A stretch of DNA of 64,000 nt from Torreya grandis. Lineage: Eukaryota > Streptophyta > Pinopsida > Cupressales > Taxaceae. Location: NCBI GenBank assembly GCA_037957365.1, contig JARHVA010003636.1, positions 1,236,001-1,300,000 of the forward strand, read 5' to 3'. Positions 11,919 through 23,329 of the stretch are shown here, piece by piece. Positions within the stretch are counted from its first letter, which is position 1. Each line of letters begins with the position of its first letter. The position numbers and the translations under genes are program-made. The notes beneath the pieces were generated by a model that was given only the letters and a program-made list of their open reading frames with translations, was not told the origin of the DNA and ran no database searches.

Positions 11919-14900
11919 GTGACTGCAACATCTTCAACAGACTCTTGCACACCTGCTCCCATCTGGTTAGGATCATTCCCAATGACAGAAGCGTATCCCA
12001 ATAAGGCAAAAAGCATGAAATACAAATACTAAGGCATCTTCCCACCTACATCAGTCTCCTCGAATGTTGACAACATTCAAGATACCGAGATCGGCCACAT
12101 GGACATGGCCGAGTTCTTGGCATGAACAAAGGCGACAAATCCTAGCACTGGGATAAAGAGGATCATTGAGAGCAACATCCACCTAGTGGCCGCCTTTTTG
12201 GTAGCAGCACATCATGCTGAGTTCATCATCCAATGCACACATTTTTACAACAAAGAGACCAGATTAGTTTCAGATGCCGGTGGCAACATGATAATTTGGT
12301 TGGACCCCAAATTCATCGACAAAGTTTTTATGTGCCCTCCAGCCACTGAAGTAACCCAAATCGACTTCGAGAATGCATAGAAGGAGTCTGATAAAGGCCC
12401 TAAGAGGGAAAAAAAGTTATAAACTACAAGTGGCTGAAGACCCCTAGGACCAGCCTCTCTAGATGGCCAAAGAACTTTCCAAGGAGTGATTTTGTCGAAG
12501 AAGCTGGTGACTTGATCACCCTTCTCAGCAGGGTACGGGGCCTCCCATCTTCTTCACAATTCCATGAATGGATGTACCCATTCATTAAGATCATCCTCCA
12601 GGGTAAGCAAACCATCTTTTGGGGAGAGCAAATCAACAATGCTCTCTATGAACAGTTAACCAGGGTACAGACTTCCTTCAAGTTCTACATGACTTCGTAC
12701 CTAGTTTAGATAGCTATTGCCATGTGGTCTTTCCTGGGATTAACTACAATAGGAGATAGAAAGACCACCCCAATCTACTCATATTATCCTCAGCTGATGC
12801 TTTAGGGGTCAACACATAATTTCAAATGATTAAATGACGCGTTCTTTGCTGTGTTCTTGTGTCTCTTCAATCCTCAGCTCGAGCAAAAGAGAATATCAAA
12901 TGAGGCCTGGGTAGTGGTAAATGATTATGGCTGCATGTTCCTCTAGCTCCCCACTTTCTGCTATCTTCGGGTTGGTTTTTACCAAGGCTACCCCTATATG
13001 CTCCCTAGGTTCCCTTCAGATAAATTAGTTCTAATGGAACTTTGCCGACAACTGGCTATCATGCATACTAAACAGATGGAACTTAAGAGACCCAATTTCA
13101 AGTTTCCAATCCAGATTGGCAGGTTTTTAGTTGCTACATCAACCAAAGCCAAGGTCATGGAAATAGAAATGTAGATGGTTACTATCAAGCCATTCAAGAG
13201 ACAGGAGAAATTTGACTACAGGGGAGTCAAGGAAAAGATCAAAAGGAAAACTCAGTCCCACGAGCCAATGATTGAGGATATATGGGTGGACCTGAGGACA
13301 GTTGAAGAAATAAGGAAAATGGACTATTGCCATCTAACACTGGAGTAGATTGAATATCTTGGGCTTGCAGAGATCCCATCTAGTCTAATTGATGATGGGA
13401 ACATCATAAATAACAAGTATCTGATAGAAAAGGTTGCTGGTTCCCCTCTCCCTCCAATTCAGTGGTCTCAGAAGGCGCTGACTTCTCTGAGAAAAAGATT
13501 TGAACCAATATTGGCTAACACCAATGATTGGTTAGCAGCCAAAGGGATCACCCTGAAAGAATTCGTTATGAGATCAAAGGCTAACTACCAGGTAGAATTG
13601 AAGAGGAAAACAGAGAATAGAACTAAAAATAAAAGTGATGTCCCTTCTCCTTCTAGGCCTCACAAGCCTAGAATCATCTTTGTATCTAAAAAGCCTAAGA
13701 CCACCCAAGGGCCTAAAATGGCAGCCAAAGGAACTAAAGAATAGATTCCTTAGGCACAGGCAGTTCAGCCCATAGAAATAGAGAATCAACCGTCAGAGCA
13801 ACCAAGTGCTGGGTCTCCACTCTCACAAGAACAAGCGCAGTCGAGCAAGAGCCTATCTCCTTTTCCCCCTCAGTTTCCTATGGTTCCCTCTTCTCTCATC
13901 TCTCCTATCAGTGTTCCCTCCTCTGGAGCTACTTCTCCTTTCAGAGTTGTATTTGGTGATCCTCAGGGTCCTTTTGGAAGTTCCCCTCGCTCTTCTAGAT
14001 CTATTCCAAGTCTATCATCTCCTTCCTTCAACTTGCCAGCAAGCCCTGCACTCGAGCCAAAATTAGTAGTTGGTGCAGTCTCTCTAGTTACTCTGACTGC
14101 AACTACTATCACCACTAGTAGTGTGAAAGCTGCTACAGTAACACCAACAGAGACAACCATTGCCACAATAGGTACTTCTCTCGCGCCTTAGATGTCTACT
14201 TTCACGCTAAAAAAGAAAGAAGATGGCCATCTCCTCGAATGATTTTGACTTTGGCAAGATAGTGCCGGTGAAAGCAAAGGCTCTGAAGAGGCCAAGAATT
14301 CTCTCCAAATTAGTCGAAAAAAAAAGGCAATTTTTTTTGAAAATGGCCAGGCCCCCACAAGACGCAACCCTGAGGGTTTCAAGATGAGTAGCTATTCCAT
14401 CTTCGTGTTGAACTTGGCAAAGTTACTCACGAAAGTGCGAAAAGTGATCTTCAGGCTGCCATGGACATTATGGTCCAGATATTTGAGAGAGAAAAAGAGA
14501 TGAAGGATCATTACAAAGCCAAAACAGAGCAGCTGACGGTAGTGATCAAAAGGTTCACTCTTCCTCCTAAAGCAACAACTCCAGAGGCTTTCTCAGTGGA
14601 TGACTCAGTCATTTAAAAGGCAAAAAAGACTTATTTAAAGGGAAAAGTCCTGGAGGACTATATTGAAAGGATGCATACTCAGGGAGTTTCTTTGCTGTCA
14701 GAGGTTGCAAAAAGGATAGGTAAAATGAAAAAAGTGAAAGCACAGGTAGATGATTTTGTCTCCCTTATCTCTCAGGAAATTCACAGCTTGGAGAAAGATC
14801 TCGATAGATGGAAAGAAATGAAAGATCTCAAGAAGAGCACCCTGATATCTATCGGTGTCATCTCCAACAAGGACTCCTATGTTGAGATCAAGGAGTCACT

Positions 14901-15327
14901 GGTCTTCAGAATCTAGGTACTTAAGGACTTAATTGATGATCTTAAAGCTTTCAAGGAAGCTAGTGAGAAGAGTGACCTGAGCCTGCTAAATAAATTAGAA
15001 GACCTGCCATGCGACTTGACCTCTAAGGACCATCAGTTCTTTTTGGCAGAGGAGATGATTCAGAATTTCAAGGAGATGATTCGGGAAGATTTTGAAGAAA
15101 AATCATTCTCAATGTCTTCGGTGGACAGCATTCTAGATGCTCAGTTAACTTTGGAGAATCTGAAATCCAGGTTAACTAGCCACGCTAAAGCCATTACAAC
15201 ATTGAAAGATGCATTGATCAGAACGAGAATCATCTCCAAAAATGCAGTTGTGCCAGACAGCATAGGAATTCAGGCATCTATTGCAATGTATGATGCTCAT
15301 CTAAAGAGACTTGGCGGCCTGAACTGA
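11919..15327 (+). pseudogene. LTR-embedded coding region, 5' LTR copy (frameshifted)
   Basis: Collinear with the 3' LTR copy at 23799-27209. The start codon is GTG here where the other copy has ATG. Frameshifts occur near 12412 (A-run) and between about 14210 and 14345 (A- and T-runs). Four in-frame TAG stops are shared with the other copy (this copy: one near 12943, and 13346, 14189 and 14914); other stops are private to one copy. Open pieces include 12186-12380, 12512-12709, 13511-13744, 14671-14916 and 15016-15327. The product has no enzymatic motif that I recognise. Confidence 0.7.
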
Positions 15328-15512
15328 ATCTCTCTCTCCTTCTTTCTTCTTCTATCTTTATGCACTTTTGTTTTATGCAAAGTGCATGCAGTTTTGAAAA
15401 ATGTAATTACATGTAAAAATTTTGGAAAAATATCTAAAAGTCAAAGATGAGTCATCTTTGACTAAGATATTTTGTATATTTTATTATTTTCACTTTTTGA
15501 GGATTTTCTCCC

Positions 15513-15520
15513 TATATATA
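15513..15520 (+). promoter_or_regulatory. TATA box of element A (5' LTR)
   Basis: TATATATA in a CCC(TATATATA)GTGGAG context, 776 bp before the LTR end, and unchanged in the 3' LTR (27392-27399). It is the strongest core-promoter match in the LTR. If used, transcription starts near 15545, so the LTR coding region lies in U3. Confidence 0.55.
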
Positions 15521-15592
15521 GTGGAGACTTCATTTGTAAATGATCTTAGAAAAAATTAATAACAAATACTCTGCTAAAATTGAAGCAATCTT

Positions 15593-15965
15593 CGAGACTT
15601 TGTACTCATTTTTGTAACTCATATTTCATTAAATGAATGAGAAGTAGGTTCATTTCAAACTTTGTGTTGAGATTATCTGTGTTGTTTAGGAAGCAGTTCT
15701 TAAGTCCTTTTTCTTGATAATATCTTGTTTATCTAATTTAATAAGCAAAGTGGGTGTGTTAGTATTATCTAAGGGCATTTCTAGAAGGTAGAAGATAGAC
15801 TTTGTGCTGCTTTTATCTTTAAGATTCAGTTATCTTTTGTAGTTTTAGGTGAAGACTTTGTGCTTCACTTTACTCTACAGTTGTATTTGTTCCGAATCGG
15901 TGAAGGAAGCTATGGAAGACTTTGTGCTTGCATGAGCGTTCTTGTAGACTTTGTTACTTCAGGTG
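15593..15965 (+). repeat. GACTTTGTGCTT-like repeat cluster, 5' LTR
   Basis: Six copies of a core close to AGACTTTGTGCTT start near 15593, 15656, 15797, 15854, 15918 and 15947, with spacing of about 30-140 bp. They lie just downstream of the TATATATA box, in the likely R/U5 leader. All six are kept in the 3' LTR. Role unknown; they might be protein- or RNA-binding sites. Confidence 0.65.
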
Positions 15966-16305
15966 ATTTCTTGCTCTCTGTTTAATATCATTCTTGAAAG
16001 AAGAGGAGTGTTGTTAGCTTAAGGACTAGGATTTCCCCCTTTTGTTCTTTATACATTACTTCTGAAAAAAGAGAAGTAGATGCTGTTATACCACCCCCAT
16101 GTGTTATTTTTTGCTTAATTATATATATGCATATAGCACATAAGTATTTATAGGGAACCTCCCCTTGATGAGAGGAGAGATTTACTTCATCCAGATCTGG
16201 TAAACCCATACTTTTCATGGTGTAAATCTCCCTATGTTGTGGCTGATATACCCATTTTGTCATCAGTTAGTTGACGACAAAATATTCACCCAACAGTTTT
16301 TTTCT

Positions 16306-16319
16306 GACTCCGCTAGGGA
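16306..16319 (+). promoter_or_regulatory. Element A primer binding site, tRNA-Arg-like
   Basis: GACTCCGCTAGGGA lies 10 bp after the LTR end. It resembles the GGCGACTCCGCTGGGGA type that I recall for Ogre-class elements, which are reported to use tRNA-Arg. The first bases (TTTCT in place of TGGC) do not match, so the 5' part is mutated or the primer differs. The leader 16320-16606 shows no other feature. Confidence 0.5.
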
Positions 16320-16606
16320 ATAAAAATATGCAGTTTGAAACCTCAAGTTTTAGATTAAAGCAGTCCCTACCCTTATCCATTGATTAGTCTAGCGACTTCG
16401 TTCCATGTCTTACCCATTATCATTATAGCCTTACCATTTACCTCTGTTACATCATCTGATCTGCAAAACTAGAACCGTTGGAATATGAACGTGGATTTTG
16501 AAGCCCCAAGCTTCAACTTGAAGCAGTTTTAGTCCTTTTTTCATTTTAAAATCTGACAACTCCACGCTACACAAGAAGCTAGAGATCTAAGGGTGTTGTT
16601 GACCCT

Positions 16607-18170
16607 ATGTTTGAGTTGGCACAACAGAGTAATTTTGATCTGTTTCCTCCATCAACTTATCTTCAATGGTCTAAGAGTTTTCCTTCTAGCCTTGTCAGGT
16701 CACCAACACAAGGTAGAACTTCTTTTCCTATTATTAATTGCCACCTACCTATAAACACTCCACCAGGGTTTGTTATCCTACCATTTAATCCTCCTGTCAT
16801 GATGGCTCAAGGCCCATGGGGTAATTCCTTCGGCCCTCTTAACTTGACCCCACCTCTGCATGAACTACCTCGTAGTTCTAGGAAAAATTTCCCTAAGTTT
16901 TTTGGTGATGGAAAGGTCCATCCCAATAAGCATATTATCACTTTCTCCATAGCATGTGGCGTAATTGGTGTCAAATTTGAAGATGTAGCAGTGAGACTTT
17001 TTATAGAGACTTTGCAAGGTGCTACTGTGGATTGGTTCTATCACTTGCAAGCTGGGTCAGTAACGGACTGGGATACGCTCAAGTCCAAATTCGAAGCTAG
17101 GTTTAAACCTGCTAAAGATGCACACGCTTTGTTGGCTCAGCTAACACAGTTGAAAAAAGAATCCCAAGAACCCATGAGGGATTTCATAGCTAAATTCAAC
17201 AAGTTGAGAAACTGAATTCTGACTGTGGCTCAGCCCATGCTAGAAAATCTCAAGTGCTTTTTCATCAACTCGCAGCTTCTCGAAGTAAGTTTCCTATTGA
17301 GGTGAGCTGGCCCTATGGGCCTAGCCTTGGCTTAAAGTTTGGCTACTGAGATTGAAGATGATCTTATCCTGGTAGGTAAGATTAGGAAAGATCCTAGTAA
17401 AAATAAATTCCCTTCATCTACTGAAAGCTCTTCCACGGGCACTACAGACCCTATGGTGCAAAAAATAAAAAATGAACTGATAGCTTTGAAGAGACAAATA
17501 GCCCAAGGTACGTCTCCTCCTACCTATCGATATGCACCTAGGAGAATGTTCTAGAATCAGTAATATCAGAGTAATGCTGCCCAGAACCAAGGGCAATCCA
17601 ACTACCTACCTCCCCCTTCAGGGAGATTAGCCATTGAAGCATCACCTACCAATTCAACAGTCTGTTACCTGGAAGCTGAGCACGACAACTCTTTTCAACC
17701 TCAGTTAGATCAATAGGAAAATGCTAATCTTTTCGATGAGCAGGAAGATGAATTAGCTAGCGACTCCAATATCGACTTCCTATATTACCAGGACGAAGCT
17801 GGAAGTAAAGGGGAGGACTTGGATGGAGCTTACATTATTTTTACCAGATCTCAAAATTAGTCAATTTCACAGACTGACAAAGGAAAGGCAGATGAAGAAC
17901 CCCGACCAACAGTTTCCATTGCCAAACGTGGGACTCTATTGCCTCCGTAATCAAAAGATCAGGTAACCCATAAAAAAGTGAGTACTTCCAACCACCCGAT
18001 ATCTTCCACCTCTGCTACTCAGACTAGTGCCGCACCTATTAAAGTCTCTGATGATGGACCCTCTTCCTTTGTTGCAAATTCTTTTCAATTATTTGATATA
18101 ATTGATCATGCTAGAAAGACTAAAATTCAAATGACAGAGGTTGAATATTTGAGAGCTAACCTAGAATAGT
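16607..18170 (+). pseudogene. Element A gag
   Basis: The frame opens at ATG 16607 and shows a clean Retrotrans_gag domain at about residues 95-202: FFGDGKVHPNKHI, then EDVAVRLF, then ATVDWFYHL, then TDWDTLKSKFEARF, then EPMRDFIAKFNKLRN, typical of the Athila/Tat branch. A TGA at 17213 cuts it, and the same frame continues through further stops (near 17303, 17333, 17552, 17714, 17858, 17948 and 18167). The tail is hydrophilic, Gln/Ser/Thr-rich, with no CCHC zinc knuckle seen. Gag should form the particle; this copy cannot. Confidence 0.8.
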
Positions 18171-18178
18171 TTGATAGG

Positions 18179-18901
18179 TTGGCAGAATATGTGAAAAACA
18201 AAGCCATCCCTGTAGGACAAGACTCTTTGAAAGTTGTTCCTGATCCCCCTAAAGACCGACTGGCCCAAAACAATCTTGTTGTGACTCCTCCTGTCACTCT
18301 CGAGAAAATAGAACCTTTCTATGTTTCCCTACTTATAAATGGTTATAAACTGAGTAATTGTATTATAGACTCTGGAGCTTCAAATAATGTCATGCTTGTG
18401 AAAGTGGCAGATTCTCTTGGCTTGACTTTGACCAAAACTTTTGGGAGGTGTTTTTCCATAGAAAATAAGCAAGTTCCTCTCCTTGGTCAAATAAAAGATG
18501 CTCAATATGCCTTCGCAAATTTTCCAAAAAAGTGGATAAAAATGACGGTTTTAGTAGCTGATGTTCCAGCATCTTACGGCATCCTACTTGGGTGAAATTT
18601 CTTTAAAAATGTTGGAGGTGAGCTAAGCATGGACCTATCAGAAGCAAGAATTCCAATTCAAGGCGTTATGAAGAAGTTGCTTCCTGAAAAAGAGGCCAAG
18701 TATGTAGTTACCCATTCTGCAGCACCTGAAGCTCAAATTTTATTTGAGTCTTCAGGCATGGGCAACTATTTCTTGTCTACGAATGAGATCAACGATGCAT
18801 CTGATGAAACTCCTATGGGTGATGATTTAGATTTGGTTTCAGCTGACATAAAGGGTAAAGTGCCAAAGCAAAATGAACACGTGGAAGAACCCCTTCTTTG
18901 A
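18179..18901 (+). pseudogene. Element A aspartic protease region
   Basis: Same frame as gag. The catalytic motif IIDSGASNNVM (DSGAS at 18368-18382) and the later VPASYGILLG segment, the usual YDAILG-like turn, fit a retropepsin that would cleave the polyprotein. A TGA at 18593 follows the turn. The frame then continues with an acidic linker to about 18900, which ends in another TGA before the extra RNase H. Confidence 0.8.
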
Positions 18902-18904
18902 AAC

Positions 18905-19330
18905 AAAAAAGCTTTTATAAAAAAAGCAGTATCTAATGAAGTATGGACCTTAGAGTTTGATGGCAGCTACTCTTCTACTGAGTCAAGAGCCGAAGTTGTG
19001 TTGATATCCCCTTAGGGAGAGATTACTCTTTTTTCCTACAAATTGCAATTTAACAATACTAACAACACGACCGAATATGAATCCCTGTTGCTTAGACTAC
19101 AGGCTGCCAAAGAATGGGGCATTAGGGAACTCCATGCTAAAAGAGATGATGAGTTGATAGTCTGTCAGGTGAGAAACCTCTATCAGACCCAGAATGAGAG
19201 GTTGTGCCACTATCGCAACCTGGTCTGGGATCAGATTGAAAATTTTGACGCCTTCAACATCTCTATCATTTCGAGGGAATTCAATGACTGAGCAAATGCA
19301 TTAGCTGTCTCAAACACCCTCCTAGTTCCT
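18905..19330 (+). pseudogene. Additional RNase H domain between protease and RT
   Basis: This is an RNase HI fold. The strand WTLEFDGSYS carries the first Asp (18959-18961). TTEYESLLLRL carries the Glu (19073-19075). KRDDELIVCQV carries the third acidic position (19145-19150). IISREFND*ANALA corresponds to the usual IPREQNxxADALA, with a TGA in place of an internal codon. Similarity is to the archaeal-like RNase H that Tat elements carry in addition to their own. It lies about 550 bases before RT and in frame with gag. A TAG (19013) and a TGA (19289) break it. The native RNase H is at 20572-21081. Confidence 0.8.
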
Positions 19331-19870
19331 CACCCAAATTTTAAGGGAGATAAATATACTATTGAGCTGGTTTTTCAACCAAGTGTACTAGATAATGCTA
19401 GCCACTGGCAAGTGTTTAACAATGATGATCAAATCATCACCTTCTTGAAGCAAAAGGACAGTTTTGAACAACTGTGTTTTGAAGGTAGTGAACCCCGAGA
19501 GTGTGGGGCAGCCCCTGAAACCCAGGCCAATGCAGGTGAAGATTTCTTACAGCTCGAGGGGAATAAGATTCCCAAAGGTTTGGTTTCCCTAGAGAAGTTG
19601 TTTGATAACCATGACAGGTTTGTCAAATAATAATGAACAGATTCAAATTCTTCCCAAGATTTTGATCAAGTCAACTTGGGAACCAAGCGCGATCCTAAGA
19701 TTGTAAACATTGGGAAATGCTGCACTCTTGAGGAAAGGTTTGAGTTTGCTAGTCTACTCTGCCAGTATATGGATGTATTGGCCTATTCCTATGATGATCT
19801 GAAATCACTCAGGCCAAATGACATTTGCCATGACATTCCCTTGAAACCTAACTCTGTACCTTACAAATAG
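19331..19870 (+). pseudogene. Element A linker between extra RNase H and RT
   Basis: Still in the gag frame. Two open pieces, 19412-19630 and 19676-19870, encode acidic, Gln-rich sequence. The second ends in the ICHDIPLKPNSVPYK-like approach to RT, corresponding to the IPLKPGAKPVRQ-type lead-in. Double TAA at 19628-19633 and TAG at 19868. No separate domain recognised. Confidence 0.6.
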
Positions 19871-20571
19871 AAATCCAGGCAATATAATCCAAAAATCTTA
19901 GGTACTATTTTAGCTGAGATACAAAAGATGTTGGATGCCTGGATAATCTTTCCAATCCATCACTCAACATGGATTGCCAACATAGTACCTGTCAGGAAGA
20001 AAAATGGTGAAATTTGAATTTGTGTGGATTTTAGGAACTTAAATCAGTTGTCCTTAAAAGATAACTACCCCTTCCTATCATGGATCAAGTCTTGTAGACG
20101 ATAACAGGTTCAGAGATGTTATCAATGATAGATGGTTTTTTGGGGTACAATCAGGTCGAAGTCAAGAAAGCAGATCAGCATAAGACAACGTTCACCATGC
20201 CTTGGGGCACATTCGCTTACCGAAGAATGCCTTTTGGTCTGATAAATGCAGGCACCACTTTTCAAAGGGTGATGGATCTTACTTTCAAAGATGAGATGGG
20301 AAAACTCATTGTAGTGTACCTGGATGATCTGATAGTATTTTCAAAACATCATTCTGAACATGTTCACCATTTGTAAAAGGTACTGGAATGCTATCGTCAA
20401 AATGGTATCTCTTTAAACCCAAAGAAATCCATCTTCAGAGTAACTAAAAAAAATCTTCTCGAACACATCGTGTCTCGAGAAGGTATTAGAATCGATTCAG
20501 AAAGAGTCAAGTCCATCTAGGAACTTACTCTGCCTACCAGCAAGACCGCAGTTCACTCTTTCTTTGGAAAG
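19871..20571 (+). pseudogene. Element A reverse transcriptase
   Basis: RT motifs in order: YNPKILGTILAEIQKML, WIANIVPVRKKNGEI, ICVDFRNLNQ, MLSMIDGFLGYNQVEV, MPWGTFAYRRMPFGLINAG, and the catalytic YLDDLIVFS with YLDD at 20317-20328, then ISLNPKKSIF. One base is missing near 20068-20075, so the second half is in another frame, which then runs to the end of integrase. TGA near 20015 and TAGs near 20092 and 20518 add stops. The catalytic aspartates are intact. Ty3/gypsy type, Athila/Tat branch. Confidence 0.85.
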
Positions 20572-21081
20572 GTGAATTTCCTCAAAAGGTTTATTCTTGA
20601 GTTTGCTGAGAAAACCTGTCATATTGTTAACATGATGAAGGGCAATGCTATGTTCAGGTGGATTGCTGAGGGTAAGTCATCATTCAAAGAGATTAAGGAA
20701 GCAATCGCTCGTGCACCAATCTTGGTCTATCCAGATTATACTAAAGATTTCAAGATATATAGCTATGCCTCTGAGCACACACTATCAGCTATTCTGGTTC
20801 AGCAAAATCCAGAAGGTGCAAAATCTCCTATCTCATTCATGAGTTGTCCACTCAAAGATCACAAGCAAAAATATTCCCTTATGGAGAAGCATGCATACAC
20901 CATGGTCAAAGTTATCAAGCATTTCAGATTTTATATCCTGAATTCTCACACTGAAGTTCTCGTACCAGATACAACAGTAAAATCCATTTTGACTCAACAA
21001 GAGTTCGGTACAAAGAGAGGTAATTGGATTGCCAAAACTCAGGAGTTTGATCTGGACATCAAACCAACCAAGCTCATATGA
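20572..21081 (+). pseudogene. Element A native RNase H
   Basis: An open stretch of 169 codons begins inside the RT thumb/connection (VNFLKRFI, FRWIAE). RNase H follows: FKIYSYASEHTLSAILVQ corresponds to the usual FxVxTDASDxAIGAVL. The expected first catalytic Asp is Tyr here (DAS to YAS), a GAT-to-TAT change. KYSLMEKHAYTMV keeps the Glu, and VLVPDTTVKSIL corresponds to the TDHxxLKxL strand. It would be inactive even if read. It ends in TGA at 21079. Confidence 0.8.
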
Positions 21082-22449
21082 GGAAAGGGTCTCTGCCAAT
21101 TGATCACCAACAACATTCCAGATGAAGTAGAAAGTGAAGAAGTAGAAATTGAAGGCGTGCCTATGGTTCTCTTTGTCGCCACTACTGATGAGTGGTATTT
21201 TGACATTGCTCATTTTCTGACATATGGTGAGTGTCCTACCCATCTTTCTTTTAAAGAGAAATGGAATGTTAAATTAAAGGTAGTTGGTTATGTCCTGTGG
21301 GATAATGGTCTTTACAAGAGAAACTTAGACGGGGCATTTTTTCATTGTGTTGACAAAGCTCAACAAGGAAGACTCTTAGAATCTTTTCACAATTTGGCCT
21401 ATGGAGGACATTTCTCTACACCAGTGATGGCACACAAATTTTTTTGAGCAAGGTACTATTGGCCCATGCTTTTTTAGGATGCCTAGAAATGGGTGCGTAG
21501 GTGTGAACTATGTCAACAATTCGTTGGAAAGCCTAAGCTGCCTGCTTTGCCCCTCAAGCCAGTCATGATCGAAGAACCATTTCAGCAGTGGGGTATTGAC
21601 TTCATTGGAGTAGTCAACCCATCTTCAAGTGCTAGACATGATTACGTCCTCACTGCAATAGATTACTTTACCAAGTGGGTGGAGGCCATCCCAACCAAGC
21701 ATGCTACGTCTGAAGTGGTATGCAGCTTTCTCAAAGAAAATATTATCTCGAGGTTTGGGGTTCCACTAAAGATCATAACAGATAATGCGGCATGTTTTTC
21801 ATCGCATGAAATTACTCAATTTTGTTTCCATTATGGGATTACCTTATCCCACACTTTAGACTATTTTCTTCAAGGGAATGGCCAAGCAGAATCAAGTAAC
21901 AAGAACCTAGTCACGATTATCAAGAAGTTGGTGGATGACAATCAGAGAACGTGGCACAAAGCATTGTATGATGCCTTGTGGGTAGATAGGATAACACCCA
22001 AAAGGGCTATAGGTATGTCCCCTTTTCAGCTTTTGTATGGATTGAATGCTGAAATTCCCATCACCCTTGAACTACCAGCACTCAGATTAACCAAAGCAAT
22101 CGAAGGCTCAACCTTTGAAAGCTCAGTTGACAAACGAATCATGTGTCTGACCGAGCTGAATGAACAATGAGTTATGGTAGTGGATCAGATCAAGGAACAT
22201 TAGGACTGGGTGAAAGCACTTTTTGATAAGAGAGCTAGAATGCATGAATTCCAAGTCAGAGATCAAGTCTTGTTATGGGACAAGAGGCGAGAACCAAAAG
22301 GGATGCACGGAAAATTTGACTCCCTGTGGAGGGGCTCGTTCATCATTCAATAGATCTGCTTTGAGGCCAGCTTCTTACTGGAGTACAAAGATGGAACACC
22401 ATTTGCACTACCTCACAACGGACAGCATCTCAAGCTGTTCAATCCTTGA
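21082..22449 (+). pseudogene. Element A integrase
   Basis: Same frame as RNase H. The zinc finger is visible as SFHNLAYGGHF (His pair), then CELCQQ (Cys pair) after three stops near 21445-21490. The catalytic core is 21493-22170: GIDFIG with Asp 21598-21600, IITDNAACF with Asp 21781-21783, NGQAESSNK with Glu 21889-21891. The last two are 35 residues apart, the canonical D,D35E. The C-terminal part VRDQVLLWDKRREPKG to GQHLKLFNP ends at TGA 22447. No chromodomain follows, as expected outside chromoviruses. Confidence 0.85.
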
Positions 22450-22618
22450 AGCTCAGATAAGTCCGTTTGTATATATGTAAAGTTTTTATGTTGTCTATTT
22501 TTCTTTCATTTTTTTTGCTTGACTTCGTAGCCCAATGGCTTGGATGAAGGCACTTAGAGACTGGTTTCTACTCCCGCTAATCAATTTGATCAGCGAAAGT
22601 TCTCCAACAGGAGCCAAC
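22450..22618 (+). other. Short noncoding tail between pol and 3' LTR
   Basis: 169 bp with no clear polypurine tract. The bases before the LTR read CAACAGGAGCCAAC, so the tract is eroded or unusual. Confidence 0.5.
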
Positions 22619-22832
22619 TATTATTTCCAAAATTAGCTTAGCTCATTTTTGAGAACAACCCCCTACGAAACTTGTCTGTTTCATTTTTCGTCTCTCTAAT
22701 TTCTTTTTTTGAGATGGATTTCAAATTCATTCTCATCTTAGCTTGGGAACGTGAAAGTGGTTACAATCTCGTCCCAACCAAGTTTTCCCTCCCCCAGACT
22801 CTCCTTCTGGAGTTAGTCTTTTCTTTCATTTT

Positions 22833-23042
22833 CCCTGTAAGGGCGGTAATTTTTGCCGCCTCTACATTTCCCTTATTTTTATGCAAGGGCAGCAAATTTT
22901 GCTGCCCCTGTACTTTTTTCTACAACGGCGGTAAAATTTGTTGCCCCTACTCTTTGGCATGCAAGGGCGGTGAATTTTGTCACCCCTGTAAGGATGAATC
23001 AAAACATGCAAGGGTGGCAAATTTTGTCACCCTTGCACGTCT
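22833..23042. repeat. Palindrome array 1 in element A 3' LTR
   Basis: Five units as in the 5' LTR. The unit at 22887-22907 has perfect 10-bp arms (GGGCAGCAAA and TTTGCTGCCC) around a single base. Confidence 0.8.
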
Positions 23043-23329
23043 CAATTTCTATGCGTGGCATTTATGGCCACACACAGTGGGTTGTTGGGGTGGGTTTTTC
23101 ACCTCATATAATCTGATTTGAGCCCCTTTCTCTTCATTGCTTCTTCCTCTCCTCCTTTCTCTTCATTACTTCACCCCATATAATTTGATTGGTAGGGTTT
23201 GTTTTTGGCTTTTATTTCTTGTTTTCTTTCTATTTTTGCTTAGCATTAGTTAGATTTTGTTTTGTTTATTTATTTTTTTTTTCTCCTCCCTCTCTCTGGC
23301 CCACGGGCTTCCATTAGAACCTCATGCGG

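Larger units (their letters stand above)
10701..16295 (+). repeat. Element A 5' LTR (5,595 bp)
   Basis: Pairs with 22619-28171 over its whole length. Order within the LTR: 5' segment to 10914, palindrome array 1, weak TATA near 11188, palindrome array 2, coding region 11919-15327, TATATATA at 15513-15520, GACTTTGTGCTT-like repeats, and a 3' end in CCCAACA at 16289-16295. It differs from the 3' LTR by indels, including a block at 11225-11315 that the 3' LTR replaces with a shorter partial duplication. Confidence 0.9.

Noticed and set aside
13574..13789. Minus-strand frames inside the LTR coding region and its other copy (for example 13574-13789, 24305-24520 and 25455-25670)
   Set aside because: Shadows of the plus-strand frame; no domain, and they drift with plus-strand codon changes.
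22223..22480. 85-codon ORF after the integrase core
   Set aside because: Out of frame with the integrase C-terminus, whose WDKRREPKG motif lies in the other frame over the same bases.
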